DNA of 64,000 nucleotides from Pararhodospirillum oryzae. GTDB taxonomy: Bacteria; Pseudomonadota; Alphaproteobacteria; Rhodospirillales; Rhodospirillaceae. The position numbers were made by a program, and so were the translations under genes. The stretch is taken from assembly GCF_007992075.1 (NCBI RefSeq), contig NZ_BJZO01000004.1, forward strand, positions 1 to 64,000, in the 5' to 3' direction. The notes under the pieces were generated by a model. It saw only the letters and a list, made by a program, of their open reading frames with translations, did no database searches and was not told the origin of the DNA. Positions 30,230 through 39,565 of the stretch are shown piece after piece (within the stretch, counting starts at the first letter, position 1; each line of letters starts with the position of its first letter).

Positions 30230-30358
30230 GGCGTTGCCCCTATCCTGCTCTACCGATGCCCGCATTGGCACGAAAAGGGCTCAGGATACCCCGCACGAGG
30301 GCCGCATGCCTCGTGCCTTTGGTCGCCGCCAACAGAAAAAGGCTCGCGTGGGCCCCCT

Positions 30359-31684
30359 TCAGGAGCCCGATCCGCCGAGGGCCATCGATACATGGGACGC
30401 GTCCTTCTTCCGCCCCCCTCCCACGAGAGACCCCGCCGATGGAGCCCCCTGGTCTGGGATACGGGAAAAGGCCCACACAAGACAAAAGAACAGCATGGAT
30501 CCCGTAAACTGGAAAGTCAAATCAACTTCCACAAAAGATCGAATCAACAAGAATAAAAACAGAAGAACGGCCAGAACAACCCGAGGTGTCGCATCCACGA
30601 ACAGGGCTTTGATGCATCGAACCAGCGTCACCACCATGGTCAAGCTAATGATCAATAGACCAACCACCCCCAGGTCCACGCCCACATTGTAATACATATT
30701 GTGAAAATGGAAGCCCGCACCCGGCGGCTGGCCGAAAATATCCCACAAACGGACCGCGTCGTAATTCTCTCCACGCCAAAATGCCTGGTATCCAAGACCC
30801 AAGACAGGATTTTGGGCCATGAATCCTTTGGCTTCATGCCACAAATAAGTCCGACCGGTCAGCGTGGCATCCCGCCCGAGTGCCGAGAGGATATCCGTTA
30901 GAGGAAGTAGCCCCAGGAAACCAAACAAAATCAGAACGCCCCCCCCCCCTGCGAGCAGAAGGAGTGTCGTTCGCCGAACGCTCTTCGGCTTTTCGCTCAC
31001 CTTCCGCAGCATCCGCATCCCCAGAAAGGCGGCAAAAACAGCGACCAACGCCCCGACGGACTGGGCTTTCCAGATCAGCACCATGGAAAGGAGGATGCTG
31101 AACACGGCGATGGCCCTGACTCCTGCCCCCATCGAACGATCGCTCAAGTTGGTATAGCTGATAAATAGCAAAAAGGCTATAGCGGTGGCGAACTGGTTCT
31201 TGCTCTGGAACAAGCCGGCCATGCCCCCCGCTTCGCCGCCGTTCGCGACCCCCACCGCCAGCGATCCCAGCGCGGTGAGAAGCAACGCCCCCGTCACCCC
31301 GAAGACGACCGACCGGTACGGGACGCAGTAACCGACGGCGATCCCCACGATAACGGTCCCCACCAACTCCAGGGAGGCCCACAAAGACCAGCCAGGTGCG
31401 ACAGACCAGAGTGTGGAAAGCACCGCCAGGAAAGGGAATACAAAAAGGAAAAAATCCCGCCTGACTCCCTCTAAAAATGACTTGGCCCGCAAGGCGACAA
31501 GAATCGGTAGGGGCGCGAGAAAGAGAATAGCCCCATATGTGCCGACAGACTGAATAAGCAAAACCCCCAAGCAGGTGATGCCGGTCAGAAAAGCCCCCAG
31601 CCGCCATCCACGTTCCCTTTCCGTGGAGCCTTTGGTAGCGGTATTCTGCGGAAAGGCCGGAGGATTGCAAGTTGCCAGCGTCAT
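30359..31684 (-). CDS. O-antigen ligase/polymerase family protein (Wzy-like, ExoQ-type)
   Basis: 441 residues with about ten to twelve membrane helices. The family loop TLTGRTYLWHEAKGFMAQNP followed by HFHNMYYNVGVDLG matches the Wzy_C/O-antigen ligase signature. It likely polymerises the flipped repeat units in the periplasm. The C-terminal 40 residues are soluble. A GGGAGGGAG site precedes the ATG. It is the last gene of the minus-strand export set and 51 bases after the tyrosine-kinase-type ATPase. Confidence 0.85.
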   Translation of the reverse strand: MTLATCNPPAFPQNTATKGSTERERGWRLGAFLTGITCLGVLLIQSVGTYGAILFLAPLPILVALRAKSFLEGVRRDFFLFVFPFLAVLSTLWSVAPGWSLWASLELVGTVIVGIAVGYCVPYRSVVFGVTGALLLTALGSLAVGVANGGEAGGMAGLFQSKNQFATAIAFLLFISYTNLSDRSMGAGVRAIAVFSILLSMVLIWKAQSVGALVAVFAAFLGMRMLRKVSEKPKSVRRTTLLLLAGGGGVLILFGFLGLLPLTDILSALGRDATLTGRTYLWHEAKGFMAQNPVLGLGYQAFWRGENYDAVRLWDIFGQPPGAGFHFHNMYYNVGVDLGVVGLLIISLTMVVTLVRCIKALFVDATPRVVLAVLLFLFLLIRSFVEVDLTFQFTGSMLFFCLVWAFSRIPDQGAPSAGSLVGGGRKKDASHVSMALGGSGS

Positions 31685-31735
31685 GAGTACTCCCTCCCGT
31701 GGCCTTTCCCATTCCGTGATACGTGTGCCTAATAA

Positions 31736-32539
31736 TCAGACGGGAACCATTTTTTCGCGAGTATCGTTCAGCACAACGCCGACAAGGTTCGTGCTCTGAA
31801 GATCATAAAGACACTGCGTCAGATCTTCTTGCGTCGTTTTACCTTCCCGCGCCACCAGCAACACGCCATCGACATTGGGCAAAAAGGCGATCACGTCGTC
31901 TTGGACCAGGAGTGGTGGCATGTCGTAGATCACAATGCGGTCGGCATAGCGTTCCTTCAGCTCCAGCGCCAGGGCCGCCATGCGGGGGGTGCCAAGGAGT
32001 TCGGAAGAGTTATCGATCGCGCCGTTGACCGGCAGAACCACCAGACGTTCAATCTCGGGGCGCACCAAACATTGTGGCACCGGGACATCTCGCATAAAAT
32101 AGTCCGCCAAGCCGGCATTAGGCGTAATGCCAAGATACTCGTGTATGCTTGGCTTGCGCAAATCAAGATCAACAACAAGAACCGTCTGCTTGACATCCGC
32201 GGCAAGACTGATGGCCAGGTTCAGAGCGACGGTACTCTTTCCATCACCATAATTAGCGCTTGTGACCGCAAACGTTCGGATATTGGATTTGCTGATAATC
32301 TGTAAAACCTTGCTCCGAAGGATACGGAAAATATCGGCGACATTATCACGTTGACGCTGAGCAAAAAGTCGGTTGCGCTCGAATACCTTCGCGTCGACTG
32401 GCACCAGCCCCGCCGCCGGTCCCGGCCGGGGAGCGCCCTCCCCGACCGGAGACGAGGAAACCGGGGGAGTAGCGACGACCGCGTGGGCCTCTTGCCGCGC
32501 CTGACGGGCTTTTTCAAGGGCTTTTTCCAGCCGATCCAT
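31736..32539 (-). CDS. BY-kinase-type ATPase (CpsD/CapB-like) of the exopolysaccharide locus
   Basis: 267 residues. Walker A is SANYGDGKSTVALNLA (Asp in place of the usual Glu before GK). Walker A' is VLVVDLDLRKP and Walker B-like IVIYDMPPLL. These proteins phosphorylate tyrosines and control chain length with their Wzz partner, encoded just upstream. The N-terminal segment (1-60) is charged and proline-rich. The C-terminus ends NDTREKMVPV and has no tyrosine cluster, which autokinases normally use. It could be an ATPase without autophosphorylation. Confidence 0.87.
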   Translation of the reverse strand: MDRLEKALEKARQARQEAHAVVATPPVSSSPVGEGAPRPGPAAGLVPVDAKVFERNRLFAQRQRDNVADIFRILRSKVLQIISKSNIRTFAVTSANYGDGKSTVALNLAISLAADVKQTVLVVDLDLRKPSIHEYLGITPNAGLADYFMRDVPVPQCLVRPEIERLVVLPVNGAIDNSSELLGTPRMAALALELKERYADRIVIYDMPPLLVQDDVIAFLPNVDGVLLVAREGKTTQEDLTQCLYDLQSTNLVGVVLNDTREKMVPV

Positions 32540-32555
32540 GGCGTTCGTCTCTCTT

Positions 32556-34370
32556 TTACAAGCCGATTTTCTGGATGATGGCGTGGGTGAAGTCGGCGAT
32601 GGGCAGCGCGGTCAGTCCAAGCTTGCGCATGACGACGGTCACAACCACGTCCAGCGGCATAATCGTGCGGTCAAAGGCAATCAGCAAAGCCGTTGCGGAC
32701 ACGATCCCCCCCACGGCGACCAGGGCAACAACCCGGCGAAAGCGGGCTCGCTCCGCGGAAGTCACAATATGGGGAATGGCCACCAGAGGCGGCTGCCCGA
32801 CCAGACGCACGATCTGGGTCGAGCCATGGAGGGTGCGATCCGCGATTTCAAAAATGACAACACTGACGAACCCGCTCATGAGCGCGGCAAGAACCCCTAG
32901 GCCGAGAATTTTCAGACGGGCCGGCGCGGTCTGAGTCGGTAGGGCGGGCGGGTCGATAACCTCAAGACGCTCGGAGCGGCGGCCTTGCTCCATTTGGTGC
33001 GACATGTCGGCCGCCATCTTCTTGTCCATCAACTCTCGATAGCGCATCTTTGAACTATCGGAATCCCTGGTCAGCACCTCGTACTGTTTTTCAAGGGCCG
33101 GCAAGCTGGCGACAATTTCCATGTACTGGGCTTGTTGCCCGCGCAGGCTCTCTATTTGCTTGACCAGGGCATCGTATTGCGCATCCGCCCCTTCGATTTG
33201 AGAAATCAACATCAAATACGCCGGGTTGTCGGCATCCCGCCGAAGGCCCGCCGACCCGGTGGATCCATGCGCCTTGAGTTGGCGTTGATAACGGACCAAC
33301 TCGTTGCGCAGGGCGACCACGTCAGGGTGATTGGGGCCGTACTTCTGCTCGGCCGCGGCCAAGTTGGTCCGGGTATCTTCAATCAGGGCGCGCAAATTAT
33401 CCCCGCCGCCGCCCCCATGCCCTTCCGCCTCGATCGCCGCTATTTGATTGCGCAGCTTCTGGACGTCTGGATGGTTTTCGCCATACTGCCCCAACATACT
33501 GTTGTACTTGGTTCGTAGCGCCTTGAGCTGGACTGCGGGGGTGGTCAGCACTTGGCCATCGGCAATGACGCGGGAATAGGGCTCGACGGAGGCAATCTGG
33601 GCGCGCAAATCCCCCCGACTCTTCTCCGTGGCGGCAAGCTGACGTTCGACATCTTGAATCTGCAAGCCGATGGTGGCGACCATCTGCTGATAAAAAGGCA
33701 GGGACTCCGGGCGCACCGTCGGATTTTGCTCCCGAAAATCGGCCAGGGCCTGCTCTTGCTGGCTCATGGTCTGTTCCAGCGCCGCAAGCTGGGTGGCAAG
33801 GAACTCCGCCGTCTGGCTTGCCGTCTCCCGACGTGCTTTCATGTCTTCATCAATGAAGCGTGAAACGATGTCGTTGGCCACCTGCTGGGCCAGCAGCGGC
33901 TGATCATACGTGAAGCTCAGGCGAAAGGCGAAGGCCCCGACCTGTCCCGAGCGCATGCGCGCCAGCATGCCCGGGTTCGATACGTCGGCGCTGATGAAGC
34001 TCAAACCGATCTTGCTACGAATCAGATCAACCACCTCGCTCATCGGCCGTGTCTGGCGCAAGGTGGGGTATAGATTGAATTTCGTAATGATCTCCACAAG
34101 GACAGCCGAAGCCATCACTTTTTGACGGATCTGTTCAATTCGCTCGTCGGCCAGACTTTGGGCGAATTGCTGAGGCGCCATCCCGATTGGAAGGGTCATT
34201 CCTTCCGGAATATCGGGGGCTTGAACGTTGATAATCGCTTCCGATTTATAAACAGAATAGCTCGACGCAATAACCCCGACCAAAACACCAACAACAATAA
34301 CGGTAACAAGGTACGGTATCAATCTTCTCCTGAAGATTGCAAAATACTGATAAACGTTGATTTCTTCCAT
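32556..34370 (-). CDS. Wzz-type chain length determinant protein
   Basis: 604-residue inner-membrane protein. It has a first helix at about 18-37 (IPYLVTVIVVGVLVGVIAS), a long periplasmic coiled coil (about 170-480) and a second helix near 500. A third hydrophobic pair lies at 555-585, after a short cytoplasmic part. A glycine-rich break (GHGGGGGDN, about 325) interrupts the coiled coil. Large Wzz proteins of this form occur in PEP-CTERM-type exopolysaccharide loci and set polymer length with the kinase downstream. A GGGGGA site precedes the start. The kinase gene begins 16 bases after it. Confidence 0.88.
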   Translation of the reverse strand: MEEINVYQYFAIFRRRLIPYLVTVIVVGVLVGVIASSYSVYKSEAIINVQAPDIPEGMTLPIGMAPQQFAQSLADERIEQIRQKVMASAVLVEIITKFNLYPTLRQTRPMSEVVDLIRSKIGLSFISADVSNPGMLARMRSGQVGAFAFRLSFTYDQPLLAQQVANDIVSRFIDEDMKARRETASQTAEFLATQLAALEQTMSQQEQALADFREQNPTVRPESLPFYQQMVATIGLQIQDVERQLAATEKSRGDLRAQIASVEPYSRVIADGQVLTTPAVQLKALRTKYNSMLGQYGENHPDVQKLRNQIAAIEAEGHGGGGGDNLRALIEDTRTNLAAAEQKYGPNHPDVVALRNELVRYQRQLKAHGSTGSAGLRRDADNPAYLMLISQIEGADAQYDALVKQIESLRGQQAQYMEIVASLPALEKQYEVLTRDSDSSKMRYRELMDKKMAADMSHQMEQGRRSERLEVIDPPALPTQTAPARLKILGLGVLAALMSGFVSVVIFEIADRTLHGSTQIVRLVGQPPLVAIPHIVTSAERARFRRVVALVAVGGIVSATALLIAFDRTIMPLDVVVTVVMRKLGLTALPIADFTHAIIQKIGL

Positions 34371-34404
34371 GGATTCCCCCTGCGATCAGGTGGCGACCGC
34401 CCTA

Positions 34405-35616
34405 TTACCAAACCTTCATTTGATCAGAAGTCAGGGTAACACTCAGCATTACGGCATTTGACCAAGCTTTCTTTTCATCCAGGGCCTGTTGCATGCGCCC
34501 CTGATAGCTGAGATCGAGACTGATGTTCTCGCTCAGGGCATAGGTGAGACGAGGGACAATATTCCCGTAATACGTGTCACCTTGGGATGAAACGCTGTCG
34601 TAGCTGGAGCGTTGGACATAGCCCCGGATGGACGCGGTCAGACGGGGCTCGATCACATAGCTGTCGGCCAGCGACAGCGAAAGAGTTTGGGACTGGCTGC
34701 CGTTGCTTTGCGGGTTGAGCTGGTTGGCCAGCTTGAGATCAAGGGTATTACGCTCCAACTGGTGGCGTGCCTGGAGTGAAAAGGTCAGATCCCCGTCCGA
34801 AACGTTGCTTTTGGGGGTGAACGCCGTCGCTTCGGTGCGAGTGTTGGAATTTTGATACCCGGCCATCACGGCGACGGTCAGCGTCTCGCTCAGGTCTCCT
34901 TTCCAGCCGACCTGAGGCGACCACGTGAAAATGACGGTTTCGGGACCATGGGTCGTTTCGTAGGTTCCAACCTGGAAAGCCGCCACAAGCGCACTGATCG
35001 GCGACAAGGCGTGCTGCCACGTGGCCCCCGCGCCGGTGGTCCGGTAATCCGTGTAGAGGGCTTTGTCCGAATAGGACGAATCGGCAAGGCTGCCTTGAAG
35101 CTGAAGCTGATCAACCGGCGTCACCGCGTAGCGGACAAACGGCGCCACGCTCAGCCCCGTGTGGCGAACCCCGGTCATATTGTTGCCCGACCCTGTTTCT
35201 TCACTGGTACGGGTTGTGTCGTAGTCAACGAGCCCCATCGCGCCCAGGGTCCACCGTTGTCCCTGGTTGGCGCCGTTCACGGTAACGTGGGCGTCGGTGG
35301 AGCCATAATCCTCAAGATTGTAAAGTCCCACTTCCATGCGCGAATCGACCGACAGGGAAGTGGTGGGCGTTCTCCCCGTCACGGTCAGCCGGGGGGCGGT
35401 CACCCACCCATACAAGGTGTCACTCGCGCCAACCTGAAGCAGGGGATTGTCGATGGTCTCGAAGCGGCCGGTAACGGAACCGACCGCCTCCAGGCTTGAA
35501 ACCGGCGTCGTCGCCTCTTGCGCCTGGGCAAGAACGGCCCCGCCCGCCGGGACACTGGCAACAACGACCAACAGGGCAAGCGGCCCTCGGGAGTTGAGAC
35601 GCACGGCGTGACGCAT
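34405..35616 (-). CDS. outer-membrane beta-barrel protein of the exopolysaccharide/exosortase locus
   Basis: 403 residues with a signal peptide ending near AVLAQAQ. The body is a series of alternating polar/hydrophobic strands, many ending in aromatic residues (TLTVAVMAGYQ, NISLDLSYQGRM), typical of a barrel of 14-18 strands; the C-terminal residue is Trp. It resembles barrel proteins recurrently found in PEP-CTERM-type loci. It is 10 bases after the Wza-like gene and may form or guide the export channel. Exact role unknown. Confidence 0.75.
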   Translation of the reverse strand: MRHAVRLNSRGPLALLVVVASVPAGGAVLAQAQEATTPVSSLEAVGSVTGRFETIDNPLLQVGASDTLYGWVTAPRLTVTGRTPTTSLSVDSRMEVGLYNLEDYGSTDAHVTVNGANQGQRWTLGAMGLVDYDTTRTSEETGSGNNMTGVRHTGLSVAPFVRYAVTPVDQLQLQGSLADSSYSDKALYTDYRTTGAGATWQHALSPISALVAAFQVGTYETTHGPETVIFTWSPQVGWKGDLSETLTVAVMAGYQNSNTRTEATAFTPKSNVSDGDLTFSLQARHQLERNTLDLKLANQLNPQSNGSQSQTLSLSLADSYVIEPRLTASIRGYVQRSSYDSVSSQGDTYYGNIVPRLTYALSENISLDLSYQGRMQQALDEKKAWSNAVMLSVTLTSDQMKVW

Positions 35617-35626
35617 CGACCCGCCC

Positions 35627-36268
35627 CTAGAACAAGGATTCCGTCGGGACGAGAATCGTATCGCCCGGGCGCAGCAAGATATTGGTTTCGAGCGCCTCCC
35701 CGCGCGCCACGTCGTCGTAGGCGAAGGAAATGGCGGTTTCCTTCTGGTTTTCCGAGCGGATGACGATAATCCTGCCCTCGGCGGCGTACGGAGTCAGGCC
35801 GCCGGCCTGACTGAGGGCCTGCAACACCGTGGTCGGACGCGACAACACCACGTCCCCCGGCCGGGCCACCTGCCCCAGAACGGACACCGAGTTACCAAGG
35901 GCCGCCTTGACCGTCACAGTGATGTGAGTGTCGCGGATCATCGGAGAGATCGCCGCTTCCAGATCCGCCCGCAGTTGCTCGGTGGTCTTGCCACTGGCCT
36001 TGATGCCCCCGATCAGTGGAAAGGAAATGGACCCATCGGGGACGACAAGGCACTCCCGATCCAGCCCTTCTTCTTTCCACACCGTTACCTGCAACACGTC
36101 TCCCGGGTTGATGGTGTAGACCGCCGACTCTTCCCCCATCTCCGGGACAGACGCGCCGTCCTGGGCACGCCCCGTCAACGGGGTGGCCAGCAAGACCAGT
36201 CCACCAAGACCCACGCCAAGCGCAGCGGCTCGCCCCATCCGCGCGAGTTTGGTGTGCACTCTGATCAT
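35627..36268 (-). CDS. Wza-like polysaccharide export protein
   Basis: 213 residues. A signal peptide ends GRAQ, with no lipobox cysteine. A Poly_export domain follows (YTINPGDVLQVTVWKEEGLD), with two SLBB-like segments (VSVLGQVARPGDVVLSRP and ILLRPGDTILVP). It forms the periplasmic/outer-membrane exit for the polymer. The strong AGGGAGGGGAAC site sets the start at 36268. It is shorter than Wza, as usual for the EpsA-like version, and needs a partner barrel; the barrel gene follows. Confidence 0.88.
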   Translation of the reverse strand: MIRVHTKLARMGRAAALGVGLGGLVLLATPLTGRAQDGASVPEMGEESAVYTINPGDVLQVTVWKEEGLDRECLVVPDGSISFPLIGGIKASGKTTEQLRADLEAAISPMIRDTHITVTVKAALGNSVSVLGQVARPGDVVLSRPTTVLQALSQAGGLTPYAAEGRIIVIRSENQKETAISFAYDDVARGEALETNILLRPGDTILVPTESLF

Positions 36269-36561
36269 GTTCCCCTCCCTATCCTGCTCGATGAACGAGA
36301 CACGCCACGAACCACCGATCCCCAAAAGGCGGCTACAAAAACAAGTGTATATAATCGTTGAGACTAATCAGAAAAAGATAAAATTTGCGATAAAATCAAC
36401 TCATCTGAACTTACCCAAAAAAGATGGCTTTTGCAACAAAAACGCGCGTCAAGCCCCGTTGGCACCTCTCTCCGAATGAACGGTACCAGGTCAAAAAACA
36501 CCGTAAAAACAAAACAATAGGATGCGTAAGCCGGTTCCGGCGCAAGACTTCACGCGTTCCG
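36269..36561. other. intergenic region upstream of export operon
   Basis: 293 bases before the Wza-like gene. The part 36340-36410 is AT-rich and probably holds its promoter. No sigma-54 GG-N10-GC pair with a good -24 element and no 17-bp box were found. Confidence 0.4.
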
Positions 36562-37056
36562 TCAGGGAGAGACCCGAGGGGCAGGCGTCTCGACGGACCG
36601 TTCGTCGGCCGTGGACAACAGGATGCTCCCCCGAGTCCGGGGCGACCCCGGCCATGAGACCTGGGAAAGATTGACCACGCCCCGACAGTCGGATCCCACC
36701 CAGGCCTGAAGCCGTTCTCGCAATCTGCGCGCGTTTTCCTCTCTTGCCACATCACCAGACGCGACAAGGTAGCACACCCGCCCCATGCCTTCGGACGGCG
36801 GACGCCGGTCAAGGGCGGCGATCACCGTCACCGACTCCAGATCCGGCTCCACCGCCAGATTCGCGTTGAGCTTGTCGGTCAGCTCCTGGGCATCCTCGCG
36901 CAGGGCATCGCGGTCCAGGCCCAGCCCGGCATTCACCACGGGATCCGCCACCAGGAAGACCGGCACACCGCACGCCGAAAGGACAGGCAGCACGACCAGC
37001 ACCCTAGCGATCCGCCACGCGCACCAGCTCGATCCGAGTGGAGGTCTGGTACCCAT
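36562..37056 (-). CDS. unrecognised lipoprotein
   Basis: 164 residues. The N-terminus is a lipoprotein signal: arginines, then LVVLPVLSAC, giving lipidation at the LSAC cysteine. The mature part has an NLAVEPDLESVTVIAALDRRP segment and two later cysteines, in GRVCYLVASG and GSDCRGVVNL, that may pair. No known family was recognised. ATG 37056 overlaps the previous gene by 53 bases; GTG 37002, just after that gene's stop, is possible but would remove the charged start of the signal. Third and last gene of a small exported set next to prsKR. Confidence 0.55.
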   Translation of the reverse strand: MGTRPPLGSSWCAWRIARVLVVLPVLSACGVPVFLVADPVVNAGLGLDRDALREDAQELTDKLNANLAVEPDLESVTVIAALDRRPPSEGMGRVCYLVASGDVAREENARRLRERLQAWVGSDCRGVVNLSQVSWPGSPRTRGSILLSTADERSVETPAPRVSP

Positions 37057-37396
37057 TTCGATGCCCTTTCAATGATTTCATGGTCGACGCCATGGGAAGC
37101 AAAAGATCGCTCGCCTCGAACCCGGCCTCTTCTGAAGGGATGAGGAACAAGGCGTCGCGGTAGCCAGGCTTGCTGCACACGACCTGGATGTCCTGCCTCG
37201 ACGGCGAAACGTGAACGCGGCCGGGGGTCGTCATCCCTCCCAACTGAATGTTGCCGCGGATCAGTTCGCAGTGTGCTCCTGGAGGAGTCGATTCGATTGA
37301 AAGAACCAAGCGTTCCGGGGCCGCGCACCCGCTCGCGACACTTGCCGCGACCAGCCCCAAGACCAAGCCGGGCAAGGGAAGGCCCCGGCAAATCAT
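37004..37396 (-). CDS. small PEGA-like lipoprotein
   Basis: 130 residues. The lipobox is VASGC. The mature part reads LVLSIESTPPGAHCELIRG then TPGRVHVSPSRQDIQVVCSKPGY, the pattern of a PEGA surface-exposed domain; the cysteines C-x-n-C may form a disulphide. Its start overlaps the stop of the upstream CX3C gene (ATGA), so the two are translated together. Function unknown; PEGA domains occur in surface-layer or polysaccharide-associated proteins. Confidence 0.65.
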   Translation of the reverse strand: MICRGLPLPGLVLGLVAASVASGCAAPERLVLSIESTPPGAHCELIRGNIQLGGMTTPGRVHVSPSRQDIQVVCSKPGYRDALFLIPSEEAGFEASDLLLPMASTMKSLKGHRNGYQTSTRIELVRVADR

Positions 37397-38040
37397 TGGC
37401 CAAAGCCCACCAGGAAGGGGAAGCGGTCCACGGTCCGCGCGTCCTTTCTCGGAGCCGGGGCCGACCACGTTTCCGGGGGCGTGCATTGCGCCCGGCAGTT
37501 CTGGTACTGGTACCCGCTCTTCACGCATGACGAGAGACAGGTGTAGTTGACGCGCGATACCGTGGGAATGCGACTTGGAGCTCGGGCCCCCGTCGAGGGC
37601 GCCCAAGACCGGATCCGGTCTTCCATCGAGGTTTCCGTCAAGTCAACGGTGGGGGTCCCCCCCTCCACCAGCTCGGGCGCCACATCCACGGGAATCGGGG
37701 CCAGCAACACCCGGTGGGTCTGGAGATAGCCGTTCGTCGGCCGCGTCACGGCGGTCGTCGCGCCAACCGCCACCGAGGGAGCAAGGGTCAGTGGCACCCC
37801 CTCGACCTGCACGGTACCCAAAACCCGCCGTTGAAGGGAAATAACCGTCTCGCCTTGAGAACCAGCCGCCTCGGTCCCCTGGAAGGAACATCGCCTCTGG
37901 CAGCCGCCGTGCGTTCCCTTGGCGACATTGATGCAGGCCGTCAGGCAACGGTAATCCATCTCGGCATGGGCGCTCCCGGCGATCAGCGCCAGGGGCACGA
38001 TCACTCCCAAACCGAACACCACGGACTTCATCGCGAACAT
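37393..38040 (-). CDS. exported protein with duplicated CX3C-CX3C motif
   Basis: 215 residues. A signal peptide ends GSAHA. Just after it comes YRCLTAC-x10-CQRRC, and near the C-terminus YTCLSSC-x9-CRAQC, two copies of a CX3C-x9/10-CX3C motif. Such spacing suits a helical hairpin closed by two disulphides, as in mitochondrial small Tim proteins. The middle is Thr/Val/Pro-rich. No family was recognised. AGGAGGGG precedes ATG 38040. It lies 102 bases after prsR on the same strand and overlaps the PEGA-like gene, so it probably belongs to that operon. Confidence 0.7.
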   Translation of the reverse strand: MFAMKSVVFGLGVIVPLALIAGSAHAEMDYRCLTACINVAKGTHGGCQRRCSFQGTEAAGSQGETVISLQRRVLGTVQVEGVPLTLAPSVAVGATTAVTRPTNGYLQTHRVLLAPIPVDVAPELVEGGTPTVDLTETSMEDRIRSWAPSTGARAPSRIPTVSRVNYTCLSSCVKSGYQYQNCRAQCTPPETWSAPAPRKDARTVDRFPFLVGFGQ

Positions 38041-38142
38041 CGCGCCCCTCCTGTTCGAACACCACCCCGGTCCGTCAACCATGCCGGCCCGCATTCATGC
38101 GATGGCCAGGCAACCGCCTTGATCGCCGCCCCATCCGGCGCC

Positions 38143-39564
38143 CTATTCATCCCCCCGGGGGATTCCCAAGGACTTGATCAGGGAATAAAGAGTCGGACGG
38201 CTGACCCCCAGGATACGCGCCGCCTTCTGAATATTGTTGTCGGTCATGGCCAACGTCCGGTTGATCAGGTGGCGCTCGGCGTCTTCCCGAGCGGCCCGCA
38301 AGGTCGGCAGGTCGTCGCCTTGATCCATCGGCGCCGCCCCGGTCTCCAGGGCGCCGTCGACGGGAAAGGAGGCCAATCCCAGGTCCTCGGCCGTGATGAC
38401 CCCCTGCCCGACCACGATGCCCCGCTTGATCCGGTTTTCCATCTCGCGCACGTTGCCGGGCCAGGCATACGCCTGCATCCGGTCGAGGGCGGTGGGGGAA
38501 AACGCCTGTGGCGGTGTCGCAACCGTGTGGCGGTGCTTGGTCAGCAAATGGCGGGCAATGGGCACAATGTCCTCGGGCCGCTCGCGCAAAGGAGGCAGCG
38601 CGATATCGAATTCGTTCAAACGGAAGAACAGATCCTCGCGAAAGCGACCATCGTTACGCATTGCCTCCAGGTTTTTGTTCGTCGCGGCAACGACGCGGAC
38701 ATCAACCGCAATGGGCCGCCGTCCGCCAACGCGATCAATCGTCTTCTCCTGAAGGAAGCGCAGCAGCTTCGCTTGCAAGGCCAAGGGCATGTCCCCGATT
38801 TCGTCCAGGAACAAGGTGCCGGCGTGGGCTTGCTCCACCTTGCCGATGACCCGCCCCACGGCTCCCGTGAAGGCCCCCTTTTCGTGACCGAACAATTCAC
38901 TTTCAAGCAACGCGTCTGGAATCGCCGCGCAGTTGATCGCGATGAAGGGTCCTTCCGCTCGCGGACTCCAGCCATGGATGGCCTTGGCCAGCATGTCCTT
39001 GCCCGACCCGCTTTCCCCGGTCAATAAAACGCTGACGGTCGATGCCGCCGCCTGGCGGGCCAGGGAACAGACCTTGTGCATTGCGGGACTGCTGGCCACC
39101 AAGCCGGCCGCCGTGGAAGCGACCGGCGCATCGTCCGCCCCGGAAGGTAGCGCTTGCAGGTCGGATTGCAGCTTGTAGTAATTCCAGGCCCGCTCCACCA
39201 TCACCCCCAGCACGGCGGCATCAATGGGCTTGGCGTAATAGTCACACGCGCCCAGGCCGATCGCCATCAGAGCATTGCGCCGGTCTTGATTGCCCGAAGC
39301 GACGATGACCCGGGTCAACGGTTGGCGGGCCTGGATTTCGCGCAGGATGGCCAGACCCTCGGTGGCATTGTCGCAATCGGGGGGCAAGCCGAGGTCGAGA
39401 ATGACAATGGGCGGTCTTTCGCGTTCAAAGAGTTCCAGCGCCGAGCCTCGATCTCCGGCCAGCAGAACCGGATAGGCCGAAAGCGCCCATTTCAGTTGCA
39501 CTCGCAAACTTCGCTCGTCGTCGACAATAAGGATGCGCGGCAGATCGGACGGTTCGGACGCCAT
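38143..39564 (-). CDS. prsR: PrsR sigma-54-dependent response regulator
   Basis: 473 residues. The receiver domain has Asp15/Asp16, the phosphoacceptor Asp57 in VILDLGLPP and Lys112. An AAA+ domain follows with Walker A GESGSGKD (183-190) and the sigma-54 contact loop GAFTGA (230-235). A Fis-type helix-turn-helix closes the protein (AARILGVSRPTLYSLI). PrsR regulators activate genes of PEP-CTERM-type sorting systems. It sits 1 base after the PrsK stop. The sigma-54 promoter and 17-bp box near 49 kb are probable targets. Confidence 0.92.
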   Translation of the reverse strand: MASEPSDLPRILIVDDERSLRVQLKWALSAYPVLLAGDRGSALELFERERPPIVILDLGLPPDCDNATEGLAILREIQARQPLTRVIVASGNQDRRNALMAIGLGACDYYAKPIDAAVLGVMVERAWNYYKLQSDLQALPSGADDAPVASTAAGLVASSPAMHKVCSLARQAAASTVSVLLTGESGSGKDMLAKAIHGWSPRAEGPFIAINCAAIPDALLESELFGHEKGAFTGAVGRVIGKVEQAHAGTLFLDEIGDMPLALQAKLLRFLQEKTIDRVGGRRPIAVDVRVVAATNKNLEAMRNDGRFREDLFFRLNEFDIALPPLRERPEDIVPIARHLLTKHRHTVATPPQAFSPTALDRMQAYAWPGNVREMENRIKRGIVVGQGVITAEDLGLASFPVDGALETGAAPMDQGDDLPTLRAAREDAERHLINRTLAMTDNNIQKAARILGVSRPTLYSLIKSLGIPRGDE

Positions 39565-39565
39565 G

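Noticed and set aside
36460-36480. TTGGCAC resembling a -24 element
   Set aside because: It has no GC ten bases on and points toward the end of a minus-strand gene.
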